Positions 16,658 to 25,959 of a DNA stretch of 64,000 nt are shown in pieces. Origin of the DNA: Aquimonas sp041395245 (GTDB lineage Bacteria > Pseudomonadota > Gammaproteobacteria > Xanthomonadales > Xanthomonadaceae); contig JAWLAY010000011.1 of assembly GCA_041395245.1 (NCBI GenBank), positions 62,001 to 126,000 of the forward strand, given 5' to 3'. The position numbers were made by a program, and so were the translations under genes. The notes under the pieces are model-generated. The model was given only the letters and a program-made list of their open reading frames with translations, searched no databases and had not been told where the DNA came from. The stretch's first letter is position 1. Each line of letters begins with the position of its first letter.

Positions 16658-17578
16658 TCAGTCGCCGTAGCCGAACCGCTTCAAGGCTGCCTCGTCATCG
16701 CTCCAACCCTCACGGACCTTGCACCACATCTGCAGGAATACCTTGCGATCCAGCATGCGTTCCATCGCCAGTCGGGCCGCCTGGCCTATGGCACGCATCT
16801 GCGTTCCTCCGGCACCGATCACGATGGCCTTCTGTCCATCCCGCTCGACCCAGATCACTGCGCTGATTCGCGTCAGACCGGGCTCTTCCTTCCATTGCTC
16901 GATCTCGACACTGGTGGCATACGGCAGCTCATCACCCAACTGACGCATCAGTTGCTCGCGAATCAACTCGCTGACCAGAAAGCGTTCGCTGCGGTCGGTG
17001 ACTTGCTCGGGATCAAACAGTGCTTCACTCTCCGGCAGCAGACGCAGCAAGCCGCGCTGCAGGTCTTCCAGCCCTTTGCGCTTTTGCGCAGAGATCTGGA
17101 ACACCGCTTCGAACGCCCGATCCTTGGTGACCTCGGCAATGAAGGGCAGCAGTACGCTTTTATCTTTCAGGCGATCCACCTTGTTGATGATCAGCACCGC
17201 GGGCACGCCCGCATCCAGCACTGCACGATAGGCACGCTCGTCATCCTCGCGGAACTGGCCAGCCTCGATGACCAGCGCGGCGATGCTGACGTCGGCAAGT
17301 GAACCGCGCGCAGCACGATTCATATAGCGATTCATGGCGCGTGGCTCGCGGCCATGCAGGCCGGGTGTGTCGACGTAGACGATCTGTCCCTCGTCCAGCG
17401 ACGAGATACCGAGAATCCGATGACGCGTGGTCTGCGGACGGCGCGAAACAATGCTGACGCGAAAGCCGACTAACGCATTGATCAGTGTCGATTTGCCGAC
17501 ATTGGGGCGACCGACGACGGCGACCAGTCCAGCACGATACGCCGGAGTGGCGGGCGACGATGATTCATCTTGTGACAT
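16658..17578 (-). CDS. era: GTPase Era
   Basis: An essential GTPase that binds the 3' end of 16S rRNA during 30S maturation. It has the G1 loop GRPNVGKST, the switch region SRRPQTTRHR, DTPG (G3), NKVD (G4), and a C-terminal KH domain (VIGAGGTQMRAIGQAARLAM). I placed the start at ATG 17578 (306 residues, near the usual 300); in-frame ATGs at 17611 and 17644 would add 11 or 22 residues, and none has a strong ribosome-binding site. Unusually, 223 bases separate it from rnc, which normally abuts or overlaps it. Confidence 0.94.
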   Translation of the reverse strand: MSQDESSSPATPAYRAGLVAVVGRPNVGKSTLINALVGFRVSIVSRRPQTTRHRILGISSLDEGQIVYVDTPGLHGREPRAMNRYMNRAARGSLADVSIAALVIEAGQFREDDERAYRAVLDAGVPAVLIINKVDRLKDKSVLLPFIAEVTKDRAFEAVFQISAQKRKGLEDLQRGLLRLLPESEALFDPEQVTDRSERFLVSELIREQLMRQLGDELPYATSVEIEQWKEEPGLTRISAVIWVERDGQKAIVIGAGGTQMRAIGQAARLAMERMLDRKVFLQMWCKVREGWSDDEAALKRFGYGD

Positions 17579-17600
17579 GAGAAGGTTCCAACGAGGTGAC

Positions 17601-17620
17601 GGATTCGCCATAACGAATCC
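17601..17620. other. Inverted repeat in the rnc-era gap
   Basis: GGATTCG (17601-17607) and CGAATCC (17614-17620) form a perfect 7-bp inverted repeat around a six-base spacer. It lies 23 bases upstream of the chosen era start, within the 223-base rnc-era interval. It could be an RNA hairpin in the era leader or a protein-binding site. The rest of the interval shows no convincing gene. Confidence 0.35.
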
Positions 17621-17801
17621 AAACAGGTGACGGAGAACAATCAAACTCCATCAGCGAAAGGTGAATACCGAAGCGTTCCACGAAGTCAATGGAGACGCCT
17701 TCGGAAGGTTTGAAAAATTCAGCCGCTGCTTGCACAAAGCCAGCAAAATCAATGCATTGCAGGGTAAACACAGAACGTGGTCGGAGTTGTTCAGCGCCTA
17801 C

Positions 17802-18491
17802 CTAGGCCGACAGCGCGAGGATTTGCTGCAAGACCTCGGCCGCCGCAGCCTGCTCCGCCATCCGCCTTGAGCCCCCTTCGCCTTGCGCGCTGATCTGCAA
17901 CGAAGCAACACGGCACTGGACGGTGAATTGTCGCGCATGGTCGTCACCCGTCGCTTCGATCAACAAATAGTCCGGCAACGGCAACTGCCGAGCCTGCAGA
18001 TACTCTTGCAGCCGTGTCTTGGGGTCCTTGTCGGCACGCAAGCGGGTCGGCAAGGCGCGCAGCGATTCATCGAAACGCGCAAGCACCCACTGTCGACAGG
18101 CATCCATTCCCGCATCCAGATAGATCGCGGCGATCACCGCCTCAAAGGCATCCGCCAGAATCGAGTCGCGACGAAACCCGCCGCTCTTCAGCTCACCCGG
18201 CCCGAGAATCAACAACTCGCCCAGATTCAATTCACGGGCCAGTTCGGCGAGGCTCGACTCGCGCACCAACAAGGCACGCGCGCGGGTCAGCGCACCCTCG
18301 TCGACATCGGAAAACCGCTCGTACAGCACTTCGGCAACGATGAGATTCAGCAGTGCATCGCCCAAAAACTCCAGGCGCTCGTTATTTCGACTGCCCGCAC
18401 TGCGATGTGTCAACGCCTGGGTGCGCATGGCGGACGAGCCAAAGCGAAAACCCAGCCTTCGCTCCCACGCGGCTTCGCTCAGACCGCTCAT
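17802..18491 (-). CDS. rnc: Ribonuclease III
   Basis: A double-strand-specific endoribonuclease for rRNA and mRNA processing. The 229-residue product has the catalytic signature NERLEFLGDALLN with Glu38, Glu41 and Asp45 at the same numbers as in E. coli, the second acidic site in the ADAFEAVIAAIYLDAG region, and a C-terminal dsRNA-binding domain (DPKTRLQEYLQ to MAEQAAAAEVLQQI). It follows the DUF4845 gene by six bases. Complete and normal in length. Confidence 0.96.
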   Translation of the reverse strand: MSGLSEAAWERRLGFRFGSSAMRTQALTHRSAGSRNNERLEFLGDALLNLIVAEVLYERFSDVDEGALTRARALLVRESSLAELARELNLGELLILGPGELKSGGFRRDSILADAFEAVIAAIYLDAGMDACRQWVLARFDESLRALPTRLRADKDPKTRLQEYLQARQLPLPDYLLIEATGDDHARQFTVQCRVASLQISAQGEGGSRRMAEQAAAAEVLQQILALSA

Positions 18492-18497
18492 CGAAAC

Positions 18498-18878
18498 TTA
18501 CAGCGCACCGCCCCGCCGCAACTCAACGGTACGATCAAATTTCGCCACGTAATCTAGGTTGTAGATCAACTCCTTACGCACCTCATAGGTGATCCGCAGG
18601 TCGTAGCCGTCACCCGCCTGGGTCAATTTGACGTGTTGTGGCTTCACCGAATCGACATAGCTCACATAGAAGCGCCTGAACAGCAGGCTACGAATCTTGT
18701 CGGGCCCCATCGTGGTGATTCCCGGCTCCGCCGCCAGTCCATCCATGTCGCGAGCGACCGAGTAGTACTCCACATAGGTGGGCACGAGGCGCATGCCAAG
18801 GAATACGAAGAACCCGGCGAGGATGAGCACCATGAGGAAACCGATCAGGGTGATGCCGCGTTGCGATCTGTGGTTCAT
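18498..18878 (-). CDS. DUF4845 small membrane protein
   Basis: A 126-residue protein with an N-terminal membrane segment (about residues 8-30, GITLIGFLMVLILAGFFVFLG, preceded by a pilin-like QRGITLIGF) and a periplasmic or outward-facing domain. The family is regularly encoded between lepB and rnc in beta- and gammaproteobacteria, and its function is unknown to me. The RGITLI start resembles a type IV pilin-like N-terminus, but the usual F-x-x-x-E helix is not complete, so prepilin processing is uncertain. It is 45 bases from lepB and six from rnc, consistent with one transcript. Confidence 0.85.
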   Translation of the reverse strand: MNHRSQRGITLIGFLMVLILAGFFVFLGMRLVPTYVEYYSVARDMDGLAAEPGITTMGPDKIRSLLFRRFYVSYVDSVKPQHVKLTQAGDGYDLRITYEVRKELIYNLDYVAKFDRTVELRRGGAL

Positions 18879-18923
18879 AACTGCTCCGTAGTCTCGGAAA
18901 AGGGCACCGACAAGGCGGGTGCC

Positions 18924-19757
18924 TTATTCAATCACAGTGCCAAGCCGGGAGAAGTTCACGCCCCCTGCCTTGCTGTCGAAATTCATCCAGATCAGGAAGG
19001 CTTTGCCGACCAGATTCTTTTCGGGCACGAAGCCCCAGAATCGACTGTCCTCGCTGTTGTCGCGATTGTCTCCCATGACGAAGTAGTGCCCTTCCGGCAC
19101 AACCCATCGACCATCACCTCGACCACTGATGGCCAGAGGATTGATCAGGACATCATGGGTCCGTCCAGGCAACTGCTCGGACAGATGTTGAAACCCGGTG
19201 GCATCGGCCGAACTGCCCTCACCGACGTAACGGCCCACGGGCGTCTGTTCGACCAGTTGTCCGTTTATGAAGATCTGCTTGTTGCGGTAGATCACTTCAT
19301 CGCCCGGCAGGCCGATGACACGCTTGATGTAGTCCTGACCGATATGCGGGTCGCGGTCACCCAGACGCGGGTTGCCGGGGTAACGGAACACCACCGGATC
19401 GCCGCGCTGCGGCTCGCCAATATCGAGAAACTTGTAGTCCAGCACCGGAAGCCGCAGGCCGTAGGCGAACTTGCTGACCAGAATGAAATCGCCATCCACC
19501 AGCGTTGGCATCATTGAACTGGAGGGAATGCGGAATGGCTCGGCCAGAAAGGACCGCACGATCAGCACGATGAAAATCACCGGGAAGAATGAGCGTGCAT
19601 ACTCGACGATGATCGGTTCCTTGACCGCATTGACCAGGGTCGGCGTCTCCGCCGCGCGCTGCGCACGCGACTTGGCAAAAAACAGCGCGTCCACCGCCCA
19701 GATGATGCCGGTGAGCGCCGACAGCGTCACCAGAATGGCTGCAAAATCAAAATCCAC
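18924..19757 (-). CDS. lepB: Signal peptidase I
   Basis: Cleaves signal peptides of exported proteins at the periplasmic face of the inner membrane. The 277-residue product has two N-terminal membrane segments (about residues 5-27 and 57-70). The catalytic Ser81 lies in RIPSSSMMPT, and the catalytic Lys145 in YIKRVIGLPGDEV completes the Ser-Lys dyad. The C-terminal GDNRDNSEDSRFWGFV box is conserved. It is encoded 11 bases after lepA, the standard lepAB arrangement, and precedes the DUF4845 gene. Confidence 0.96.
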   Translation of the reverse strand: MDFDFAAILVTLSALTGIIWAVDALFFAKSRAQRAAETPTLVNAVKEPIIVEYARSFFPVIFIVLIVRSFLAEPFRIPSSSMMPTLVDGDFILVSKFAYGLRLPVLDYKFLDIGEPQRGDPVVFRYPGNPRLGDRDPHIGQDYIKRVIGLPGDEVIYRNKQIFINGQLVEQTPVGRYVGEGSSADATGFQHLSEQLPGRTHDVLINPLAISGRGDGRWVVPEGHYFVMGDNRDNSEDSRFWGFVPEKNLVGKAFLIWMNFDSKAGGVNFSRLGTVIE

Positions 19758-19768
19758 GCGAGCTTCCT

Positions 19769-21562
19769 TTATTTATTGTCGACTTGCAGAACCGCCAGGA
19801 ACGCTTCCTGCGGAATGTCCACGCTGCCTACCTGCTTCATGCGCTTTTTGCCTTCCTTTTGCTTCTCGAGCAACTTGCGCTTGCGGCTGACGTCGCCCCC
19901 GTAGCACTTGGCCAGCACGTTCTTGCGCAGCGCCTTGACGGTCGAACGCGAGATGATCTGTGCACCAATCGCCGCCTGGATGGCCACATCGAACATCTGC
20001 CGCGGAATGAGTTCCCGCATGCGTTCGCAGATGTCCCGACCACGACGATCCGCATGTGAGCGATGCGAAATCATCGACAGCGCGTCCACGCGATCGCCAT
20101 TGATCAGCACGTCCAGACGAACGAAGGGACCCGCGTCAAAACGCACGAAGTGGTAGTCGAGCGAGGCATAGCCGCGACTGACCGACTTCAATCGATCAAA
20201 AAAGTCGAGCACCACTTCCGCCATCGGCAACTCGTAATTGATCTGCACCTGACTGCCGAGGTAGGAAATGTTCTTCTGAACTCCGCGCTTTTCCTCACAG
20301 AGTTTGATGACATTTCCGACGTAGTCAGGCGGCGTGAGAATGCTGGCCAGGATGATTGGTTCGCGGATCTCTTCGATCTTGTTGACGGGCGGTAGCTTGG
20401 CCGGATTGTCGAGACTGAGGATTTCACCGTCGGTGGTCAGCACTTCATAAACAACCGTCGGTGCCGTGGTGATGAGGTTGAGGTCGTACTCGCGCTCGAG
20501 GCGCTCCTGAACGATTTCCAGGTGCAGCATGCCGAGGAAACCGCAACGGAAACCGAACCCCATCGCCTCCGAGCTTTCCGGCTCGAAACGCAGCGCGGCG
20601 TCGTTGAGGCGCAATTTTTCAAGCGCCTCGCGCAAGTTTGAAAAGTCGTCCGCATCGACCGGGAACAAGCCCGCGAACACGCGCGGTTGCATCTCCTGGA
20701 AGCCCGGCAAGGGTGCGCTGGCCGGCTTGGCCGCCGAGGTGATCGTGTCACCGACAGGTGCGCCGTGAACGTCCTTGATCGAGGCGCACATCCAACCCAC
20801 TTCGCCCGCACCGAGTTTGCTCAGCACCTTGCGCTTGGGCGTAAACACACCCACCTGGTCGACCTGATGCACACGTCCGGTCGACATGACGAGAATCTTC
20901 TCACCCGGCACCAGATCGCCCTGCACGACACGAACCAGAGACACGACGCCCAGGTAATTGTCGAACCACGAGTCGATGATCAACGCCTGCAACCGGTCGG
21001 TATCGCCGGTCTTGGGCGGAGGAATCCGTTGCACGATCGCTTCCAGAACATCGCGCACGTTCAAGCCGGTCTTGGCGCTGACCTGCAGCGCATCCGTCGC
21101 ATCGATGCCGATCACGGCCTCGATTTCATCCTTCACGCGATCCGGATCGGCGGTCGGCAGATCAATCTTGTTGAGCACGGGAATGACCTCTAGGCCCTGC
21201 TCGACTGCGGTGTAGCAATTCGCAACCGATTGCGCTTCGACGCCCTGCGCCGCGTCAACGACCAGCAGAGCACCCTCGCAGGCCGACAGCGAACGACTAA
21301 CTTCGTAGCTGAAGTCGACGTGACCCGGGGTGTCGATGAAGTTCAACTGGTAGGTCTGGCCATCGCTTGCGGTATAGGGCAAGGACACCGATTGCGCCTT
21401 GATGGTGATGCCGCGCTCACGTTCGATTGGATTGGAGTCCAGAACCTGCGCTTCCATCTCACGTTCGGCAAGCCCGCCGCAGATCTGGATGATGCGGTCG
21501 GCCAGGGTGGACTTGCCATGGTCGACGTGCGCGATGATTGAAAAATTGCGAATGTGCTGCAT
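19769..21562 (-). CDS. lepA: Elongation factor 4 (LepA)
   Basis: A ribosome-binding translational GTPase that back-translocates or assists stalled ribosomes. The 597-residue product starts at ATG 21562 (MQHIRNFSIIAHVDHGKST), matching the family; an in-frame ATG 39 bases upstream is not conserved. G1 is AHVDHGKST, G3 DTPGHVDF, G4 NKIDLP. The C-terminal LepA-specific region contains ISHRSHADRRGRDI and KALRKNVLAKCYGGDVSRKRKLLEKQ-type sequence. It is the first gene of the run to recO. The upstream element at 21602-21615 is identical to one before infA. Confidence 0.97.
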   Translation of the reverse strand: MQHIRNFSIIAHVDHGKSTLADRIIQICGGLAEREMEAQVLDSNPIERERGITIKAQSVSLPYTASDGQTYQLNFIDTPGHVDFSYEVSRSLSACEGALLVVDAAQGVEAQSVANCYTAVEQGLEVIPVLNKIDLPTADPDRVKDEIEAVIGIDATDALQVSAKTGLNVRDVLEAIVQRIPPPKTGDTDRLQALIIDSWFDNYLGVVSLVRVVQGDLVPGEKILVMSTGRVHQVDQVGVFTPKRKVLSKLGAGEVGWMCASIKDVHGAPVGDTITSAAKPASAPLPGFQEMQPRVFAGLFPVDADDFSNLREALEKLRLNDAALRFEPESSEAMGFGFRCGFLGMLHLEIVQERLEREYDLNLITTAPTVVYEVLTTDGEILSLDNPAKLPPVNKIEEIREPIILASILTPPDYVGNVIKLCEEKRGVQKNISYLGSQVQINYELPMAEVVLDFFDRLKSVSRGYASLDYHFVRFDAGPFVRLDVLINGDRVDALSMISHRSHADRRGRDICERMRELIPRQMFDVAIQAAIGAQIISRSTVKALRKNVLAKCYGGDVSRKRKLLEKQKEGKKRMKQVGSVDIPQEAFLAVLQVDNK

Positions 21563-21601
21563 GTGGCGGCGAAAACGCCGAATCCTTGATTGATGCGTCA
21601 A

Positions 21602-21615
21602 CCGCGATTATGCCA
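21602..21615 (-). promoter_or_regulatory. Extended -10-like promoter element of lepA
   Basis: Read on the minus strand this is TGGCATAATCGCGG. It fits an extended -10 (TGn plus CATAAT) with a GC-rich discriminator, ending about 40 bases before the lepA ATG. The same 14 bases lie at 49218-49231 before infA. No clear -35 box is visible, as expected for extended -10 promoters. Confidence 0.5.
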
Positions 21616-21776
21616 GAGCGCTACCGCCATCAGGCTGACTATGCCGCGCCAGTCGGTTGCGCCAACAACGGCGGCGCAATTCTTGCAGGATCGCTGGCAA
21701 GGCACATGAAGCAGCGCTGCGCCCGAAGTAACGCGTACTCCGCCCCGCCAACAATGCTGTCATCGCCCAATCCAAC

Positions 21777-22661
21777 ATGTCGAATGACACACGTCATCAG
21801 GATGACAACGACGCGCAGAACGAACGAAGTCTGCGCACGGGCATCTTGGCCTTGGCTATCTCGGTGCTGGTCGGCTGGTGGCTGATCTACCCCAGCACTG
21901 CAACGCGTTCCAGTGAAACCCGTTTGGTTGACTCACCTCTGCGCGTCGGCTATGCCATAGAGCCACCCTACGCGTTTCTGGACGATCAAGGGCAACTGCA
22001 GGGGGAGTCCATCGACGTGCTCCGGCACGTGCTTCAGGAGGAGCACATCACGGATGTCGTCTGGTTGCACGTCGAATTCGGTGATTTGCTGCACGAGCTC
22101 AAACATGGCCGTATCGACATCATTGCGTCGGGCATGTTCGACACGCCCGAACGACGTATCCACGCTCTCTTCACACGACCGACTGCGCGCGTCAGAGCCG
22201 CCCTTCTGGTTCGTGTCGATCTGCCACCCACCTTCCAACTGAAGGATCTGACAGCCGACGCAACACATCGTGTTGTCGTGATCGACGGCAGCGTAGAGCA
22301 ACAGACACTTGTCAGTCTCGGTTGGACAGCGGATCGAATCCACCCGGCAGCCGATGCGGAGGCCGCGATGGACACGCTGGAGAGCGGAATGGCCGACATG
22401 CTCGCATTGTCGCTACCTTCGGTGCGCTGGCAGCTCAAACGGCGCGAGATTGCCGACCGATATCGAATCATCGAACTCCCGGAAGTCCCCCCGGGATATC
22501 CAGCCTTCGCGGTCGGCCTGGACAACGCAAACCTGAAACGACGAATCGACCAGGTGCTGGCCACCTACATCGGTAGCCCCGCCCACGTGCGCAACGTGCA
22601 GTCGTATGGCTTCGAATGGGCGGACGTGGTCTGGCCGGCGTCGACGGAGACGACTCCGTGA
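21777..22661 (+). CDS. Membrane-anchored periplasmic solute-binding protein (SBP_bac_3-like)
   Basis: A 294-residue protein with a short cytoplasmic N-terminus, one hydrophobic segment (about residues 22-39, GILALAISVLVGWWLIYP) with no obvious cleavage site, and then a family 3 (amino-acid type) solute-binding fold: LRVGYAIEPPYAFLDDQG, GESIDVLRHVL, HGRIDIIASGMFDTPERR and a second-lobe GYPAFAVGLDNANLKRRID. Such domains bind small solutes in the periplasm for ABC importers or as sensor inputs. No permease or ATPase is adjacent. Instead its stop codon overlaps the GTG of a GGDEF-EAL gene, so a sensory role is more likely than transport. The ligand is unknown. Confidence 0.75.
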   Translation: MSNDTRHQDDNDAQNERSLRTGILALAISVLVGWWLIYPSTATRSSETRLVDSPLRVGYAIEPPYAFLDDQGQLQGESIDVLRHVLQEEHITDVVWLHVEFGDLLHELKHGRIDIIASGMFDTPERRIHALFTRPTARVRAALLVRVDLPPTFQLKDLTADATHRVVVIDGSVEQQTLVSLGWTADRIHPAADAEAAMDTLESGMADMLALSLPSVRWQLKRREIADRYRIIELPEVPPGYPAFAVGLDNANLKRRIDQVLATYIGSPAHVRNVQSYGFEWADVVWPASTETTP

Positions 22662-25600
22662 AGCACACCGGCCCGGGGACCCGGATGTTCCGGACGATGC
22701 ATGCCGTGGTCGCCTCGCACGTGTTGGGTGTGCTGCTGATCAGCATGGCCTACGGACTGGTCAATCAGCAGATGGAAAGCATTGCTCGTCTCACCCAAAC
22801 GGCGGCAACGATACGAGTGAGCATTGAACGCAGCACAACGCTTCTTCAGCAGCGAAGCAATAGCTCACCGTCGGCAAATCAACGGTCCCGCACGCTGGCC
22901 GCACTACAGCGCGCAAGGCTGGCTTCGAAGGAACTGGCGAGAGAAATTGGGGCCAGCACGGAAGCGCAGGTGGACACCCTCGCCACGCCCTCCGTGTCGA
23001 TGGCCGCCGCGCAACTTGCACGGCAAATTGATGAGGCCTATCGAGACCTTGAGCTCGGCCTACACAACCCGCAGTCGACCAATCTGCTGCGATGGCGACT
23101 GCACGCGTCCTCCCTGCGTCGCCAACTGAACGCACTGGACGACGCGGTGTCCAGTGAGGTCCAGTTCCGACGCTCGTCGTTGTTCCGCATTCACGCACTG
23201 ATCATGCTGGGTATCGGCGCCCTCGGCAGCATCGCACTTTGGTCCGGCTACCACCTGCAACGGCATCGCCTGCGCGCGAGAAAGACGCGGAAAGAGCGCG
23301 ACGATCAACTTCAGGCGCTGGTCGGCGCTGTTCCGGACGTGGTTGCGTTGCTCGACGCCGACCTGACCATTCGAGCCAGTAGCAGCACGCGGCCCGCATG
23401 GCGCCTGAGTCAGACGCCACCGCTGGAGCAGGACAATTTGCGCGATGTGCTCGATACGCCCTTGCTGGAGAAGGTCCATCTGGCCGTCAGCGAGAGCATT
23501 CAATTCAAGCGTGTCGTGGAGATTTCGTATACCCGTGAGATCGATGGGCAGACCATTCACTTCGACTCGCGGTGCAGCCCGCTGCGTGACCGGGAACAGG
23601 TCGTCTGGGTCAGTTGGGACATCAGCGCACGGGTGCTCAGCGAGCGACGCGCGAAGGCCCTCGGCAGTCACTACAACTTCCTCAGCCATGTAAATCAGGC
23701 GATCGTGTGGATTGGCGACACGGATACGTTGATCCAGCGAATCTGTTCCATCGCCACGCAGCACGGTGACTTCGCCTACGCCTGGTTTGCCACTCGGCAG
23801 GTGGGTCGTTTCGGCTTGCATGCCCAACATCTGGTGCGAGCCAGCGGCGCCATCGATGACACACAACACGTCCGCATCCTGATTGAACACGTGGATTCTC
23901 CGCTTGCAGCGGCGTTTACCAGCAAGGAAGTGGTTTGCATGCCGCTCAATGATCTGAGCACGCAAGGGACATGGCGTGCCCATCTGATCCGACTTGGTCT
24001 TTCGGGGTTGGTTCTCATCCCGGTTCGATCCGATCACTCGGCCCGTGCCGAGACGCTCGGAATACTGGTTCTGCACAGCAAGGACATCGATGCTTATGAC
24101 AACGAACATCGGGCCCTGCTCGACGAAATCGCCGGAGACATCGGCTATGCCATCGGGCGCATTCGTCGAGAAGAGGAGCGCCAACAGATGGCAGGACGTG
24201 TTCGGTTGCACGCGGCGGCGCTGGAAGCAACGCGTGATGGCGTCATGGTCACCAACCCGCAGGGCATCGTGCTATCCGTCAACCCCGCTTTCACCACGAT
24301 CACGGGTATTGCTGAGCGTGACGCCATCGGCAAGATCAGTTTCCTGAGACGGATACTGAGCGAGTCCGGCTACCCTGAAGAACTGATCGAGACCGCGATG
24401 CAGGCAGACGGCTTCTGGAAGGGCGAACTGCTGGGTCGCCTGCCCTCCGGTCGAATGCACACACTTGGCCTGACGGTCAGCCGCGTATTGACCGATAAGG
24501 AGGACGAAGACCATCGGGTAGTCGTGTTTTCGGATCTCACTCAACAGCGTGAGGACGAGGCGCGTCTGCGCCGCGTCGCCCAATTCGACCCGCTGACCGG
24601 CCTTCCCAACCGCAGTCTGATGCTCAACCGTCTGGAACATGCCCTGATGCAGGCCGACCAGCAGCACAGTATGGTCGCGCTGCTGTACCTGGACCTGGAT
24701 AGTTTTCGAACCATTAACGACAGCCTGGGGCACCACCTCGGCGACGAATTGCTTCGTCAGGTGGCACTGCTTCTGGCAGAGCAGACCCCGGCAGGTTGCA
24801 CACTGGCGCGCCTCGGCGGCGACGAATTCGCCATGCTTGCCGAGGATCTACACGAAGCGGAAACGCCGATGCGCTATGCGCGAGCGCTGCATGACGCACT
24901 CAACCAGCGACTCGACCTGGCGGATTTCGAACCAGTGTACCTGCAGGCCAGTATCGGCATCTGCGTCTATCCGCAGCACCGGGGTAGTGCGTCAGACCTG
25001 ATTCGCAACGCTGAACTTGCCATGTTCGAAGCAAAGCGTGCGGGGCGCAACACCATCCGGTTTTTCACCGATGCCATGGGTGAGGCCGCGATCCAGCGTT
25101 TGGCGGTGGAAACACGCCTCCGGCGTGCGCTGGCACAGGGCGAGTTCGTCCTTCACTACCAACCACTGTGGTCCTTGGTCCAGGATCAACTGGTCGGCGT
25201 CGAGGCACTGGTGCGGCTGAAGCAACCCAACTTGCCGCCAATGGGTCCGGCCGAGTTCATTCCTGTTCTGGAAGACATCGGGCAAATCGAGGCACTAGGC
25301 GATTGGGTCACCCGCGAAGCCTGCCGTCAGGCGCGTCAGTGGCTGGACGCCGGCTGGGAGTTTGGCGTGATGGCGATCAACCTGTCGCCCGTCGAAGTCG
25401 CGCGCCATCCTGTCGAGCAGCGGATCAGGTCGGCACTGGATGAGAGTGGCCTGCCACCCGAGCGCATCGAGTTGGAAATCACCGAATCAGGCCTGATGGA
25501 ACAGGGCGCGCGCGCCGAAGAGTTTCTGCGACGCCTGCACGCGCTCGGGGTCAGAATAGCGATTGACGACTTCGGCACCGGCTATTCGTCACTGGCCTAC

Positions 25601-25870
25601 TTGCGGCACTTCCCGGTCAACAAGCTCAAGATCGATCGTGGGTTCATCTCCGAATTGACCACCGACGAACGCAATGCACGGCTCGTCGACAGCATCCTGC
25701 AACTGGGCCAGAGCCTTGGCATTGAAATGCTTGCAGAGGGCGTGGAAACCGAAGCGCAGGCGCGTCATCTGCGCGCGCATGGATGCCACACCATTCAGGG
25801 CTATTTCATCAGCCCCCCGCTGCCTGCCGATCAGCTCTGGGAGCGCTACGCGCGTGTTGGCGAGGATTGA
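22658..25870 (+). CDS. Membrane PAS-GAF-PAS-GGDEF-EAL cyclic-di-GMP protein
   Basis: About 1070 residues. Membrane segments at about 15-34 and 178-199 frame a periplasmic stretch of about 140 residues, predicted helical. Then come PAS (about 213-330), GAF-like (about 340-500), a second PAS (about 516-640), GGDEF (about 641-805) and EAL (about 822-1060). The cyclase motif is intact (GGDEF, 720-724) and lacks an RxxD inhibitory site just upstream. The EAL domain keeps EAL (849-851), IDDFGTGYSSL, KIDRGF and AEGVET, so both synthesis and hydrolysis of c-di-GMP are plausible. The start is GTG 22658, overlapping the previous stop (GTGA) with a GGAGA site eight bases upstream. That coupling suggests the solute-binding protein feeds this receptor. 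Confidence 0.88.
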   Translation: MKHTGPGTRMFRTMHAVVASHVLGVLLISMAYGLVNQQMESIARLTQTAATIRVSIERSTTLLQQRSNSSPSANQRSRTLAALQRARLASKELAREIGASTEAQVDTLATPSVSMAAAQLARQIDEAYRDLELGLHNPQSTNLLRWRLHASSLRRQLNALDDAVSSEVQFRRSSLFRIHALIMLGIGALGSIALWSGYHLQRHRLRARKTRKERDDQLQALVGAVPDVVALLDADLTIRASSSTRPAWRLSQTPPLEQDNLRDVLDTPLLEKVHLAVSESIQFKRVVEISYTREIDGQTIHFDSRCSPLRDREQVVWVSWDISARVLSERRAKALGSHYNFLSHVNQAIVWIGDTDTLIQRICSIATQHGDFAYAWFATRQVGRFGLHAQHLVRASGAIDDTQHVRILIEHVDSPLAAAFTSKEVVCMPLNDLSTQGTWRAHLIRLGLSGLVLIPVRSDHSARAETLGILVLHSKDIDAYDNEHRALLDEIAGDIGYAIGRIRREEERQQMAGRVRLHAAALEATRDGVMVTNPQGIVLSVNPAFTTITGIAERDAIGKISFLRRILSESGYPEELIETAMQADGFWKGELLGRLPSGRMHTLGLTVSRVLTDKEDEDHRVVVFSDLTQQREDEARLRRVAQFDPLTGLPNRSLMLNRLEHALMQADQQHSMVALLYLDLDSFRTINDSLGHHLGDELLRQVALLLAEQTPAGCTLARLGGDEFAMLAEDLHEAETPMRYARALHDALNQRLDLADFEPVYLQASIGICVYPQHRGSASDLIRNAELAMFEAKRAGRNTIRFFTDAMGEAAIQRLAVETRLRRALAQGEFVLHYQPLWSLVQDQLVGVEALVRLKQPNLPPMGPAEFIPVLEDIGQIEALGDWVTREACRQARQWLDAGWEFGVMAINLSPVEVARHPVEQRIRSALDESGLPPERIELEITESGLMEQGARAEEFLRRLHALGVRIAIDDFGTGYSSLAYLRHFPVNKLKIDRGFISELTTDERNARLVDSILQLGQSLGIEMLAEGVETEAQARHLRAHGCHTIQGYFISPPLPADQLWERYARVGED

Positions 25871-25959
25871 AATCCTCCGCCGCGCGGAAGCTGCGACAAG
25901 GCTCTCTCAACAAGTCTGCTGATGCTTCACCCAACCTGGTTGCAGCGACCACCACGCGA

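Noticed and set aside
17565..17771. 68-codon frame in the rnc-era gap
   Set aside because: Overlaps the era start, shows no family pattern, and has no convincing ribosome-binding site. It stays a remote possibility only.
23060..24211. 383-codon minus-strand frame inside the GGDEF-EAL gene
   Set aside because: Antisense shadow of a gene with clear PAS and GAF domains; no recognisable domain of its own.
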